A stretch of DNA of 64,000 bases from assembly GCF_009649815.1 (NCBI RefSeq), contig NZ_WJIC01000005.1, forward strand, positions 124,001 to 188,000, given 5' to 3'. Source of the DNA: Nocardia sp. SYP-A9097 (GTDB lineage: Bacteria; Actinomycetota; Actinomycetes; Mycobacteriales; Mycobacteriaceae). The notes beneath the pieces are model-generated. The model had not been told where the DNA came from and made no database searches. It saw only the letters and a list, made by a program, of their open reading frames with translations. The position numbers and the translations under genes were made by a program. This document shows positions 37,501 through 44,841 of the stretch, in pieces (within the stretch, counting starts at the first letter, position 1; each line of letters starts with the position of its first letter).

Positions 37501-40024
37501 GGCGGGCGAGCGCGTGCTGGTGCACGCGGCCGCGGGCGGTGTCGGCCTGGCCGCGGTGCACATCGCACAACGGTTCGGCGCAACGGTTCTCGCTACCGCC
37601 GGCAGCCCGGAGAAGCGGGACTACCTGCGCTCCCTGGGGGTGGAGGAGGTCTTCGATTCCCGTTCCCTGGCCTTCGCGGACGAGATTCGGCAGCGCTACG
37701 ACGGCGTCGATATCGTGCTGAATTCCCTTCAGGGCGAGACCATTCCGAAGAGTCTCGAGCTGCTGCGCCCGCACGGCCGGTTCATCGAGATCGGTAAGAA
37801 GGACATCTACGACAATTACCAGCTGGGGTTGAAGCCGTTCGGCAACAACCTGAGCTACTCGGCGGTCGATATCGACCGCATGCTGCGCGAGGTCCCGGCC
37901 CGCTGCCGCGAGGCCATGACCCAGGTGCTCGATCAGGTGAGCGCGGGCACGCTGCCGGCGCTGCCGCATACCGATTTCGGCGCCGCGGAGGTGGCTTCGG
38001 CCTTCCGGTACATGGCAGGCGCCAAGCAGATCGGCAAGGTCGTCGTCGAATTCGATTCCGGTGCGGAGGTTTTGGTCTATCCGGCCGAGAACGGTGCGGA
38101 GACCTTCGATCCCGACGGCACCTACCTGATCACCGGCGGCTACACCGGCTTCGGCCTGCGGACCGCACAGTGGCTGGCGGGCAAGGGCGCTCGCACCATC
38201 GTGCTGGTCGGCCGCCGGGCGCAGATCGACGCCGAGAACGAACAGCCGATCGCGGCACTGCGCGCCGAGGGCGTCGAGGTGGTGCTCGAACGCGCCGACG
38301 TCTCGATCGAGGCCGAGGTGCGGGATCTGCTGGAGCGGATCTCCGCGCTGCCGCCGCTGCGCGGTATCTACCACGCCGCCATGGTCATCGCGGACGGCCC
38401 GCTGGCCACGATGAGCGAGGAGCAGTTCCTGCGGACGGTGCGGCCGAAGGTCGACGGCGCCTGGCATCTGCACAATCTCACCCGCGAGCTCGAGCTGGAC
38501 GCATTCGTGATGTTCTCCTCGATGAGCTGGAACGTCGGTACCCCGGGGCAGTCCAATTACGCTGCGGCGAACGGGTTCCTGGACGCCCTGGCCGTGCACC
38601 GCCACCAGCTCGGCCTGCCCGCCCTGACGGTGAACTGGGGCGCCATCGGCGAGGTCGGGTTCGTGGCGCGCACCAAGCTCGACACGCTGTCCTGGCTGGG
38701 ATGGACGCCGATCGCACCCGACCTCGCCCTCGATTTCATCGGCCGCTGCCTGGTGCAGGGCGTCAGCCGCGCGAGCGTGTTCGGCGTGAACTGGACGAAG
38801 ATGAATCAGGTCATGCCGATCGTGCGGAGCTCGCCGCGCCTGGCCCACCTCGCGGTCCAGGACACCACCGGCGCCGCGACGGCGTTCGGCACCGAGGGAC
38901 TGCGCGCCGAACTGTCCGAGCTGCCCGACGACGAGCGCCTGCCACGGTTGGTAACCGCACTGGCACAACAGATCTCGCGGATCTTCGATATGCCGGCCGA
39001 CCGCCTCGCCCAGGATGTCGGGCTGACCGATCTGGGCATGGACTCGCTGATGGCGGGCCAGATCCGGAATATGCTCGCCAAGCATCTGGAGATCGACTTC
39101 CCGACCATGGGCCTGATGCGCGGCCCGTCGATCGTCGAGCTCGCCGGCGAGGTGCTCGCGCACGTCTCCGGTGAAATCACCGGCGCCACACCGGCATCGG
39201 CGGGCGAGGCCACCGGTCCGGAGCGCTGGATCCGCACGGTGATCGGCCGCTCCAATACCGCCTCGATGCGGCTGTTCGCGCTGCCGTTCGTCGGCGGTGG
39301 CGCCTCGGTGTTCACCCCGTGGCCCGGCTACCTGCCGGACTCGGTCGAGGTGGTGGGAATCCAATTCCCGGGCCGGGAGGAGCGACTCGGCGATATCCCG
39401 GTCGACTCGATGCCGGAATTCGTCGCCGAACTGGCCGAAGCCATGCTGCCGCACCTGGACCGGACGTTCGTGGTCTACGGGCACAGCATGGGCGGGCTGC
39501 TCGCCTACGAGCTCACCAAGTACCTCGAACAGCATTACAACGAGGTGCCGATGAAACTCGTCATCGGCGGCTGGCCCGCTCCGACCGCGGTCGAGAATTA
39601 TGTGCGGAACCTGACCCATATCCGCGACGGCTTCGATCTGGACAGCGAATCCGACAGCCGGGTGCTCGCGGTGCTGCGGGACAACCGGCTGCTCGATATC
39701 CCGGTGGCGGACGAGACCTCGATCCTGCACTGGATGCCGTCGATCCGGGCCGATCTGAAGATGTTGGGCGACTACCGATTCGAGAACGGTTACACCCTGC
39801 GCGCGCCGATCTCGGTGCTGCGCGGCGCCGATGATCCGGTGTTCGATCTGGACCAGCTGCAGGGGTGGGGCAAGTTGACCAGCGGCGGATTCTCGCTCGC
39901 GACCGTGCCCGGCGGCCACCTGTTCATCCAGAACCCGGAGCCGCAGGTGATGAAGACGATTGTCCAGGAGCTGTCCGCCGAGGACGCCTTCCCGAGTTTC
40001 ACGAGCCTGGTGGACGGGCACTGA
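31580..40024 (+). CDS. Single-module fully reducing type I PKS: KS-AT-DH-cMT-ER-KR-ACP-TE
   Basis: A 2814-residue polyketide synthase. KS ~18-445 (active Cys in DTACSSS, His in EAHGTGT and NVGHLES). AT ~550-845 (GHSIGE; AFHSHH suggests malonyl-CoA). DH ~912-1190 (HRVQGPIVFPG; HPALLDACFQ). C-methyltransferase ~1230-1600 (LELGAGTAGTTG; no residues visibly missing). A structural half-KR ~1610-1830. ER ~1838-2160 (VHAAAGGVGLAAVHIAQ). KR ~2180-2408 (LITGGYTGFG; SNYAAANGF). ACP with phosphopantetheine Ser2489 (LGMDSLMAG). Thioesterase ~2558-2814 of the type II-like alpha/beta fold (Ser2636 in GHSMGG, GADDP, GGHLF). One module with all domains implies iterative use, as in fungal highly reducing PKSs, and a methyl-branched reduced chain. 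ATG at 31580 follows ACGAGG. Confidence 0.95.
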   Translation: MKSVHNSPIDSVPVAHEGIAVVGIGCRFPGQVRNMNDFWRLLIEERDAVREVPQDRWSAAAFYDHDAGRPGHMRTHTGGYLDDVSSFDAHFFGITPTEATRIDPQQRLFLETTWEALQDAGIVPEQIAGEKVAVYAGVSGHDYGIIQLNPENRYQIGGHTMTGVTNCIVANRVSYLLDLRGPSMTVDTACSSSLVAIHLAIRSIRSGEATMAIVGGVSTLLLPEATIGFSQGTFLSPEGRCQSFSKTGDGYIRSEGSGTIVLKPVSAAVADGDHIYAVLRGSATNQDGRTTGISVPSEDAQAQMILDACRDAGIAPTQIGYVEAHGTGTAVGDPIEARALGKVLGAGRNGQGPCIVGAVKSNVGHLESAAGMVGIIKACLVVENGEIPANLYAEQPNPTIPFDELGLRLAQTRQPWPTTGPRFAGVNSFGFGGSNAHVVLEGPPAVAPQADSATEHPADEPVLFALSAKTKDALRAYAGEYADFLADPGTAGRLPEIAAAQVRTRSHYDQRLAMVCSSAEELRDTLRDLARGGDPDGLRTGAKTPGPAGVVFVFSGQGPQWWGMARELLAENPVFREVVERVDTELRRHADWSVLEELGRDEADSRIGETFIAQPAVFAVQLGLAALWQSWGVTPAAVVGHSIGEVAAACVSGALSFEDAVRVIFHRSRVQQQASGKGKMLAVGLPYHAAEQRIAGYVGRVEVAALNGPESTALAGDPDALEEIRLELERDRVFCRMLAVSVAFHSHHMDPLHDELLASLSDITSGTAAIPMYSTVTTDVVPDGGLDAGYWWRNIREPVRFAPTIDRLVEDLHLTFVELGPHPIHATAIGELLAARAVRGVAVPSLHRKQSDRATLLSSLGELYVAGVDPVWETVFAGRSERVPVPFYPWQRETYWLETPLSRGKRFPSLGHPLVGTRTPVADEPDKHVWELVMDTSVFPWLEDHRVQGPIVFPGAGHLDLVVGCLTEVFGTDRYSIENVEFRRPLFVFDDRPAPLIQVVLSSSMHFGVYSLQDGDKDWVLHSSGTARRGAPDTELPVPFEELDAHCPLEFDPAKVFAKFRNNGLMLGPTFKAITQLKYGELRSLGRIDTPAAIADEASRHLIHPALLDACFQSLSIAMGNDPNTEDKALYIPFDIGRFSFYAKAGERVYCYGQAHVLDDPVYCEGDLWLLNEDGSLVAHFEGFKGKSITQPTEDRDTLLQWLYEYQWRPAPVRVKTLLPADFLPEAAALAAAVEPIIDEVRDWSLNREYYASTEAEMNRLCIAYVTETFFRLGMNFAEGRQFDLDTIIGELGVSEKYRDYTGRLLELLTRHGITSKDGDLWSVRIVPDRVDPAAALARLREQHPECEAEYAVLERCGAEQAAVLRDEVNPIELIFPETEFQSVVDLYETSFSFERCNRTVAEVVSQAVRTLPSDRPIRVLELGAGTAGTTGWILKELPADRAEYAFTDIGQLFLNKARGRFAEFDFVDYRILDIEQDVAAQGFDPHYFDIVVAANVLHATENLRVTLGNVEQLLTSGGLMLVVEETNPPHWVDLTFGMTDGWWRFADHDLRPDYPLLSEEKWREFLPTLGFEHVQIFSDMTDPEQTGCSVIAARAPRVDLEPHQPRIEPGPWVVLADADGVAEHYVALLGEAAAGSVIVTRGESFEQISERRFEVNPTSNADLRRVLEQVRAGAGTVAGVLHLWNLDFAAAELTTELLPQVERHGAYSVMALAQAVEELDWAVAPRFWVATAGGPVVDPADLTAPSQIPAWGILRVLLSEHSNLRAKIIDFDPAAGADARAAQLFGELLHVRTAEEEIAYRGDTRFVDRFEHISLAEFEASVAAPTRISDETPFALTVPADPGIDELRYEKQTAAVLGPNDVAIRPTATGLNFRDIMLTLGVLSEGATSGGFYEKNLGVECAGVVTELGSEVTGLAVGDAVIAFARGCFGSRVVTDAQQVYPAPGTLSAAEAATLPMAYLTAWYSLVEVGRLRAGERVLVHAAAGGVGLAAVHIAQRFGATVLATAGSPEKRDYLRSLGVEEVFDSRSLAFADEIRQRYDGVDIVLNSLQGETIPKSLELLRPHGRFIEIGKKDIYDNYQLGLKPFGNNLSYSAVDIDRMLREVPARCREAMTQVLDQVSAGTLPALPHTDFGAAEVASAFRYMAGAKQIGKVVVEFDSGAEVLVYPAENGAETFDPDGTYLITGGYTGFGLRTAQWLAGKGARTIVLVGRRAQIDAENEQPIAALRAEGVEVVLERADVSIEAEVRDLLERISALPPLRGIYHAAMVIADGPLATMSEEQFLRTVRPKVDGAWHLHNLTRELELDAFVMFSSMSWNVGTPGQSNYAAANGFLDALAVHRHQLGLPALTVNWGAIGEVGFVARTKLDTLSWLGWTPIAPDLALDFIGRCLVQGVSRASVFGVNWTKMNQVMPIVRSSPRLAHLAVQDTTGAATAFGTEGLRAELSELPDDERLPRLVTALAQQISRIFDMPADRLAQDVGLTDLGMDSLMAGQIRNMLAKHLEIDFPTMGLMRGPSIVELAGEVLAHVSGEITGATPASAGEATGPERWIRTVIGRSNTASMRLFALPFVGGGASVFTPWPGYLPDSVEVVGIQFPGREERLGDIPVDSMPEFVAELAEAMLPHLDRTFVVYGHSMGGLLAYELTKYLEQHYNEVPMKLVIGGWPAPTAVENYVRNLTHIRDGFDLDSESDSRVLAVLRDNRLLDIPVADETSILHWMPSIRADLKMLGDYRFENGYTLRAPISVLRGADDPVFDLDQLQGWGKLTSGGFSLATVPGGHLFIQNPEPQVMKTIVQELSAEDAFPSFTSLVDGH

Positions 40025-40060
40025 GCCGGTCCACGGTCGAACAAGCTTGAACGGAGCAGA

Positions 40061-41629
40061 ATGATGCAATCGGCGAAACGGTACGACGTCGTGATCTGCG
40101 GTGGCGGTCTGGCAGGACTGACGCTGTCCAGACAGCTCCGGCGGGCCATGCCCGATCTCACGGTGCTGGTGCTGGAGCGCAGCGGGGGCGAAATCCCCGA
40201 CGGCGCTTACAAAGTGGGTGAGGCGACGGTCGAGGGAGGTGCGCACTACTTCGGCGAACAACTCGGCCTCACCGGGTATCTCAACAGGCGGCACCTGCAC
40301 AAGCTCGGGCTGCGAATGTTCTTCGGCGATTCGCACGGGCCATTGGAGGCTCGGCCCGAGCTGGGGGCCCGGCGGTTCCCGCGGGTGACGTCGTACCAGA
40401 TCGACCGCGGCAGATTCGAGAAGGATCTGCGCGAGGGCACCGGCGAACTCGGCATCGAACTCGTCGAACAGGCGAAGGTGCTCGACATCGAATTGTCGAG
40501 CACCGACGAGGACCACCTCGTGCATTTCGAGGTGGCGGGGAGCGGTGAGCAGACGGTGCGGGCGCGCTTCGTCGTCGACGCGTCCGGGCGGCAGCGGCTG
40601 CTGCAGCGCAAACTCGGCCTGAGCGCGCCGAGTCCGCACAAGATCAATGCGGCGTGGTGGCGCTTCCGTGGCGAATACGACGTCGAGCGCATGACCGATA
40701 CCGCGAACCCGACGTGGCGTCCGCCCACCCAGGAACGCCGGTGGTTCTCGACCAATCACCTGATGGGCAAGGGATATTGGGTATGGATGATCCCGCTCTC
40801 CTCCGGGAACACGAGCATCGGCATCGTCACCGATGAGGACATCCACCCCTTCCGCAGCTACGGGACGGAAAAGAAAGCGCGGCAATGGATTACCGAGCAC
40901 GAGCCGGCGCTGGCATCGTTCATCGATCGGGCCGAGCCGATCGACTTCCTGCAGGTGCGCAATGCGAGTTATGCGTCCGAGCAGATCTTCTCGCATCAGC
41001 GCTGGGCCTGTGTCGGTGAGGCGGGCATCTTCCTGGACGCCTTCTACAGCCCGGGATCGGACTACATCGCCTACACCAACACCATCACCACCCGTCTGAT
41101 CGAACTGGATCGCAAGGGCCGCTTGACCGCTGAGGTCGCAGGGACCTTCAACCGGCTGATGCTCGACGATATGTGGCCGAACTACCTGGGCATGTATCAC
41201 CGGAACTACTCCATCTTCGGCAGCGCGCCCGCCATGTTCACCAAGGTGATGTGGGATACCTCCTTCTACTGGGCGCTGCCCTCCCAGCTGCTGTTCCGGG
41301 GATTGCTGGGCAATACGGACGCGGCGGACGAATTCCATCCGATCGCAACACGATTCAAGGGTATTCAGTCGCGCATGCAGGCGAATCTGCGCGCGTTCGG
41401 CGCCCAGGCCCCGCAGCCGGACAAGTACCTGTTCGTGGAGTACTCCAAGGTGCCGATCTGCGCACAGCTGCACCTGGACCTGCTCACCGAGAAGACCGCC
41501 GACCAGACCTTCCGCGATATGCGGCGCAATGTCGACCGCTTGGAGGCGTGGGCCGAGTCGTTCGAACAGGAGGTCGCCAAACGCTTCGACCTTCCCGAGC
41601 GCGAACGCGTCGCGGCCGTCGCCGAGTGA
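40061..41629 (+). CDS. Flavin-dependent halogenase (tryptophan/phenol halogenase family)
   Basis: A 522-residue flavoprotein. FAD site GGGLAG near residue 15, DASGRQRLLQR in the middle; the halogenase-specific WxWxIP is present as WVWMIP, and the lysine of the KxGE motif (YKVGEAT, Lys near 52) that activates hypohalite is present. With FADH2 from a separate reductase it should chlorinate or brominate an electron-rich carbon; related proteins without halogenation are known. RBS GGAG before the double ATG. 36 bases after the PKS, so very likely co-transcribed. Confidence 0.85.
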   Translation: MMQSAKRYDVVICGGGLAGLTLSRQLRRAMPDLTVLVLERSGGEIPDGAYKVGEATVEGGAHYFGEQLGLTGYLNRRHLHKLGLRMFFGDSHGPLEARPELGARRFPRVTSYQIDRGRFEKDLREGTGELGIELVEQAKVLDIELSSTDEDHLVHFEVAGSGEQTVRARFVVDASGRQRLLQRKLGLSAPSPHKINAAWWRFRGEYDVERMTDTANPTWRPPTQERRWFSTNHLMGKGYWVWMIPLSSGNTSIGIVTDEDIHPFRSYGTEKKARQWITEHEPALASFIDRAEPIDFLQVRNASYASEQIFSHQRWACVGEAGIFLDAFYSPGSDYIAYTNTITTRLIELDRKGRLTAEVAGTFNRLMLDDMWPNYLGMYHRNYSIFGSAPAMFTKVMWDTSFYWALPSQLLFRGLLGNTDAADEFHPIATRFKGIQSRMQANLRAFGAQAPQPDKYLFVEYSKVPICAQLHLDLLTEKTADQTFRDMRRNVDRLEAWAESFEQEVAKRFDLPERERVAAVAE

Positions 41630-41660
41630 CCACGGTCGAGACAATCGAGAGGAGCCGAAG

Positions 41661-42560
41661 GTGACAGAGTTCGAAGGCCGGGTAGCGATCATCACCGGTG
41701 GCAGTCGGGGCATCGGCAAGGCACTGGCCCTTGCCCTGGCCGAGCAGGGCGTGAATATCGTCATCGGCGCGAAGACGATGCAGGACGGCGGCCGGTTGCC
41801 GGGCAGTGTGCCGGAGACCGTGCGGGAGGTCGAAGCGCGTGGGGCACAGGCGCTGGGGCTGCGCTGCGATGTGCGTGACGACGCGGATCTGAAGAATCTG
41901 GTCGATCGGACGGTGGAGCGGTTCGGGCGCATCGACATTCTGGTCAACAATGCCGGTGCGATGTGGTTGCAGTCGGTCGAGGGCACCCCGCACAAACGGT
42001 ACGACCTGGTCATGAACATCAATGCCCGGGCGCCGTTTCTCCTTGCGCACCACTGCATTCCGCATATGCGTGCGGGCGGATGGGGTCATATCGTCAACCT
42101 GAGTCCGCCGCTGGATCCCGAGGGGATTCGGCATATGGGCGGCAAGGTGGCCTATATGTCCTCGAAGCTCAATGCCACCCTGCTCACCCTGGGCCTGGGG
42201 AAAGAGGTCGCGGCGGACGGGATCGCCTGCAATACGGTCTGGACGCGCACCCTGATCGGGACGCTGGCGACACAGAATCTCGCCATCGGCAGCGCCGAGG
42301 ATTGGCGGACCGAGGACATTGTGGTCGACGCCATTATGGCTGTGCTGGAACAGGATCCGGCGAAGTTCACCGGCAATGCCCTGATCGATGACGAGATTCT
42401 GGCTCAGCTCAAGGGCATCGAGGATCTGTCCCGCTACCGGTTCGTGCCCGGGACGGAACCGACGCCCATGACCTGGGAGCGCTGGGATCTGGTCGCGGAG
42501 GTGGCGCAGCAGATGTACTTCGCCGCCATGGCCCCGGCGCCGCGGCCCGAGGGCGCCTAG
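41661..42560 (+). CDS. Short-chain dehydrogenase (HSDL2-like)
   Basis: A 299-residue SDR: TGGSRGIGKALALALAEQG, NNAGAMWL, NLSPPLDP with the catalytic Ser, YMSSK for Tyr/Lys. The long insertion after strand two (GAKTMQDGGRLPGSVPETV) is characteristic of the HSDL2-type subfamily, which is linked to fatty-acyl or sterol metabolism. GTG start at 41661 follows GAGAGGAGCC. Likely performs a keto/hydroxy conversion on the acyl product. Confidence 0.88.
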   Translation: MTEFEGRVAIITGGSRGIGKALALALAEQGVNIVIGAKTMQDGGRLPGSVPETVREVEARGAQALGLRCDVRDDADLKNLVDRTVERFGRIDILVNNAGAMWLQSVEGTPHKRYDLVMNINARAPFLLAHHCIPHMRAGGWGHIVNLSPPLDPEGIRHMGGKVAYMSSKLNATLLTLGLGKEVAADGIACNTVWTRTLIGTLATQNLAIGSAEDWRTEDIVVDAIMAVLEQDPAKFTGNALIDDEILAQLKGIEDLSRYRFVPGTEPTPMTWERWDLVAEVAQQMYFAAMAPAPRPEGA

Positions 42561-42561
42561 C

Positions 42562-44319
42562 GTGCCGGCGCACCGCATCGGGTCGTACGCGACTCTCGCG
42601 CGCGGCGTGCTCGAGGGCGCCGGCTCGCACCGGACACTGGCGCTCGAACTCGAGCGGCGCAGTCGCACGCAGCCGGCGCACTCGTTCCTACTCTACGAGG
42701 ATCGGCGCTTCGACTACGGGCAGGCCGATCGCATTGTGAACGGCATCGCGCACGCCTATCTCGCCGCGGGTATGGGCCGGGGCGATGTCCTGGCATTGCT
42801 CATGGAGAACCGCCCGGAATTCCTCTGGCACTATCTGGCGGCGGGCAAGCTCGGAATCGTTGTGGCCCTTGTCAATACGCAGGCGCGAGGGGACGGGCTG
42901 GCACACGCGCTGACGGTATGCGGGGCCCGGCACATGATCGTCGGCTCGGAGTGCCTGCCCGCGTTCCTGACCATCCGGGAGCGGGTGGGGGAGTTGGCGG
43001 ACCGGTGCCTGGTCGACGAGGACCCGGGCGTAACCCACTGTGACACAGCGGGACTCGCGCGTTTCGAGCCGAGCCGGACGGTCACCGATCCGCCCGATAC
43101 CGCCCGCAGCACCCTCGGGGACACGGGCGCTTACGTTTTCACCAGCGGAACGACCGGGCTCCCCAAGGCCGCCGTCATGAGCTACCAGCGGCTGACCACC
43201 GTCGGCCGGGTGCTCGGCGCTCTGGCGTGGCGTTTCGAACCGGGGGACGTGGTGTACAACTGCCTGCCGCTGTTCCACACGCACGCCCTGGTCATTTCCC
43301 TGGCGAGCGTTCTCACCCACGGATCCACGCTGGCGCTGGGTCGGAGATTCTCCGCCGGTGGTTTCTGGCGGGACATACACCGTTTCGAGGCAACGGGTTT
43401 CAACTACATCGGTGAGATGTGCCGGTATCTGGTCAATACCCCGCCCGGCGAGTACGACAACCGGCACCGGGTGCGGGTGATCGTCGGGCAGGGGTTGCAG
43501 TCCGATGCCTGGGTGAAACTTCAGGATCGGTTCGCGATACCGCGAATCGTCGAAATGTACGCGTCCACCGAGGGAAATATCGCCACGCTCAACCTGTCCG
43601 GGACGGTCGGGTCGGTCGGCACGCTGCGGCTGGGCGGAAAACTGGCGAAGTGGGACTTCGAGCGGGACGACTTCGTGCGGAACGCGGGTCGTCTGGTGCC
43701 GTGCGGCCCAGGCGATGTCGGGGTTCTGCTCGGGCCGATCCGCAAGCGCACCCCGTTCGCCGGCTATCGCGATACCGAGGCCACCAGCGCGAAGGTCCTC
43801 ACCGATGCCTTCCGCGCCGGCGACGCACTGTTCAATACCGGGGACGCGTTTCGCCTGGACGAGCGCAAGAATCTGTTCTTCGTGGATCGGCTCGGGGACA
43901 CCTTCCGCAACAAGGGTGAGAACGTCTCGACCACCGAGGTACAGGAGCAGCTCGCGCGGTGGCCCGGCATTGCCGCCGCCAGCGTGTACGGCGTCACCGT
44001 ACCGGGCCGTGAAGGCCGGGCCGGGATGGCGGCCGTCGTGCTCGCGGACGGTGCCCGATTCGATGGTGCGGCGCTGGCCGCGCATCTGGACGCGGCCCTG
44101 CCGTCTTATGCCCAACCGGTCTTCATTCGGGTACGTTCGACACTGGAAACCACTGCGACACTGAAGCTTTCCAAGCTCACGCTGCAGCGTGAGGGTTTCG
44201 CGCCACGGGACGGGGAGCCCATCTATATCCGCGATGCGGCCGACGGCTACCGGGAACTCACGCACGAGCACTACGACGACATTGTTCGAGGCGAGACAGG
44301 AGCCATCCATGGCCAATGA
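42562..44319 (+). CDS. FATP-type acyl-CoA ligase (AMP-forming)
   Basis: A 585-residue adenylate-forming enzyme. P-loop FTSGTTGLPKAA, A5 region YASTEGN, NTGDAFRLDE, FVDRLGDTFRNKGENVST and a C-terminal ATLKLSKLTLQREGF, which match the very-long-chain/FATP (FadD6-like) branch. It activates a carboxylic acid to acyl-CoA or acyl-AMP. In the cluster it could load a starter acid or re-activate the released polyketide. Starts two bases after the SDR stop and overlaps the thioesterase gene. Confidence 0.92.
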   Translation: MPAHRIGSYATLARGVLEGAGSHRTLALELERRSRTQPAHSFLLYEDRRFDYGQADRIVNGIAHAYLAAGMGRGDVLALLMENRPEFLWHYLAAGKLGIVVALVNTQARGDGLAHALTVCGARHMIVGSECLPAFLTIRERVGELADRCLVDEDPGVTHCDTAGLARFEPSRTVTDPPDTARSTLGDTGAYVFTSGTTGLPKAAVMSYQRLTTVGRVLGALAWRFEPGDVVYNCLPLFHTHALVISLASVLTHGSTLALGRRFSAGGFWRDIHRFEATGFNYIGEMCRYLVNTPPGEYDNRHRVRVIVGQGLQSDAWVKLQDRFAIPRIVEMYASTEGNIATLNLSGTVGSVGTLRLGGKLAKWDFERDDFVRNAGRLVPCGPGDVGVLLGPIRKRTPFAGYRDTEATSAKVLTDAFRAGDALFNTGDAFRLDERKNLFFVDRLGDTFRNKGENVSTTEVQEQLARWPGIAAASVYGVTVPGREGRAGMAAVVLADGARFDGAALAAHLDAALPSYAQPVFIRVRSTLETTATLKLSKLTLQREGFAPRDGEPIYIRDAADGYRELTHEHYDDIVRGETGAIHGQ

Positions 44320-44788
44320 AACCGTCATCAAAGGGCACGAGGAGATCGTCAAGCAGGCGATCGCGGCCTTCGACAATCTGCCGGTCCCGCCCGGAATCGA
44401 GTTGCAGCTGCCGCCGCCCTCGACCACGACCCTGGGCCTGCTGTACGAGGAATTCGTTCCCGGCCAATCGCTTTCGGCGACCGTCGAGATCCCCGCGAAG
44501 TACGGCAATGTGATGGGCCTGCTGCAGGGCGGCTTCCTCGCCGCCATGTTCGACGACCTCATGGCGCCCCTGAGCTATCTGACCTCGCAGAACCCCACCA
44601 CGAGCATGGATCTGACCACGCACTTCCTGCGCCCGGTCTTCGTCGGCGAGCACCTGACCCTGACCGCCACCATTCGCAAGCCCGGGCGGTCGGTCATCTA
44701 CATTGCCGCCGAGGCCCACAATGGGAGCGGCAAGCTGGTGGCGACGGCGATCTCCGCGATCCAGGTCATGCAGGTCCCGAAACCCTGA
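44309..44788 (+). CDS. PaaI-type hotdog thioesterase
   Basis: A 159-residue hotdog protein: YGNVMGLLQGGFLAAMFDDLMAPLSYL is the PaaI motif (helix with the catalytic acidic residue), then MDLTTHFLRPVFVGEHLTLTATI. It should hydrolyse acyl-CoA or acyl-ACP thioesters, perhaps proofreading the PKS or opposing the ligase. ATG at 44309 lies inside the end of the ligase gene (11-base overlap) with AGGAG upstream. Last gene of the PKS transcript; a terminator follows. Confidence 0.9.
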   Translation: MANETVIKGHEEIVKQAIAAFDNLPVPPGIELQLPPPSTTTLGLLYEEFVPGQSLSATVEIPAKYGNVMGLLQGGFLAAMFDDLMAPLSYLTSQNPTTSMDLTTHFLRPVFVGEHLTLTATIRKPGRSVIYIAAEAHNGSGKLVATAISAIQVMQVPKP

Positions 44789-44797
44789 TTCCGGCGG

Positions 44798-44835
44798 CGG
44801 TGCGGCACTGAAATCTTCGGTGCCGCACCGTTTTT
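44798..44835. terminator. Rho-independent terminator
   Basis: Perfect 11-bp stem CGGTGCGGCAC (44798-44808) and GTGCCGCACCG (44820-44830), 11-base loop, then TTTTT. It ends the PKS operon; being at a convergent junction it may also serve the hydrolase gene, although no A-tract is seen on the other side. Confidence 0.9.
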
Positions 44836-44841
44836 CGATGC

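Noticed and set aside
32798..42058. A 3086-codon open frame on the minus strand opposite the PKS
   Set aside because: It is the mirror frame of GC-rich coding DNA; the plus strand encodes complete PKS, halogenase and SDR domains, and the minus translation has no recognisable domain and is Arg/His/Gln-rich.
25505..44788. Assigning a guanidino-polyketide (aminopolyol) pathway
   Set aside because: Ureohydrolases fit, but the arginine monooxygenase, starter acyltransferase and modular PKS genes of such pathways are absent; kept only as a possibility.
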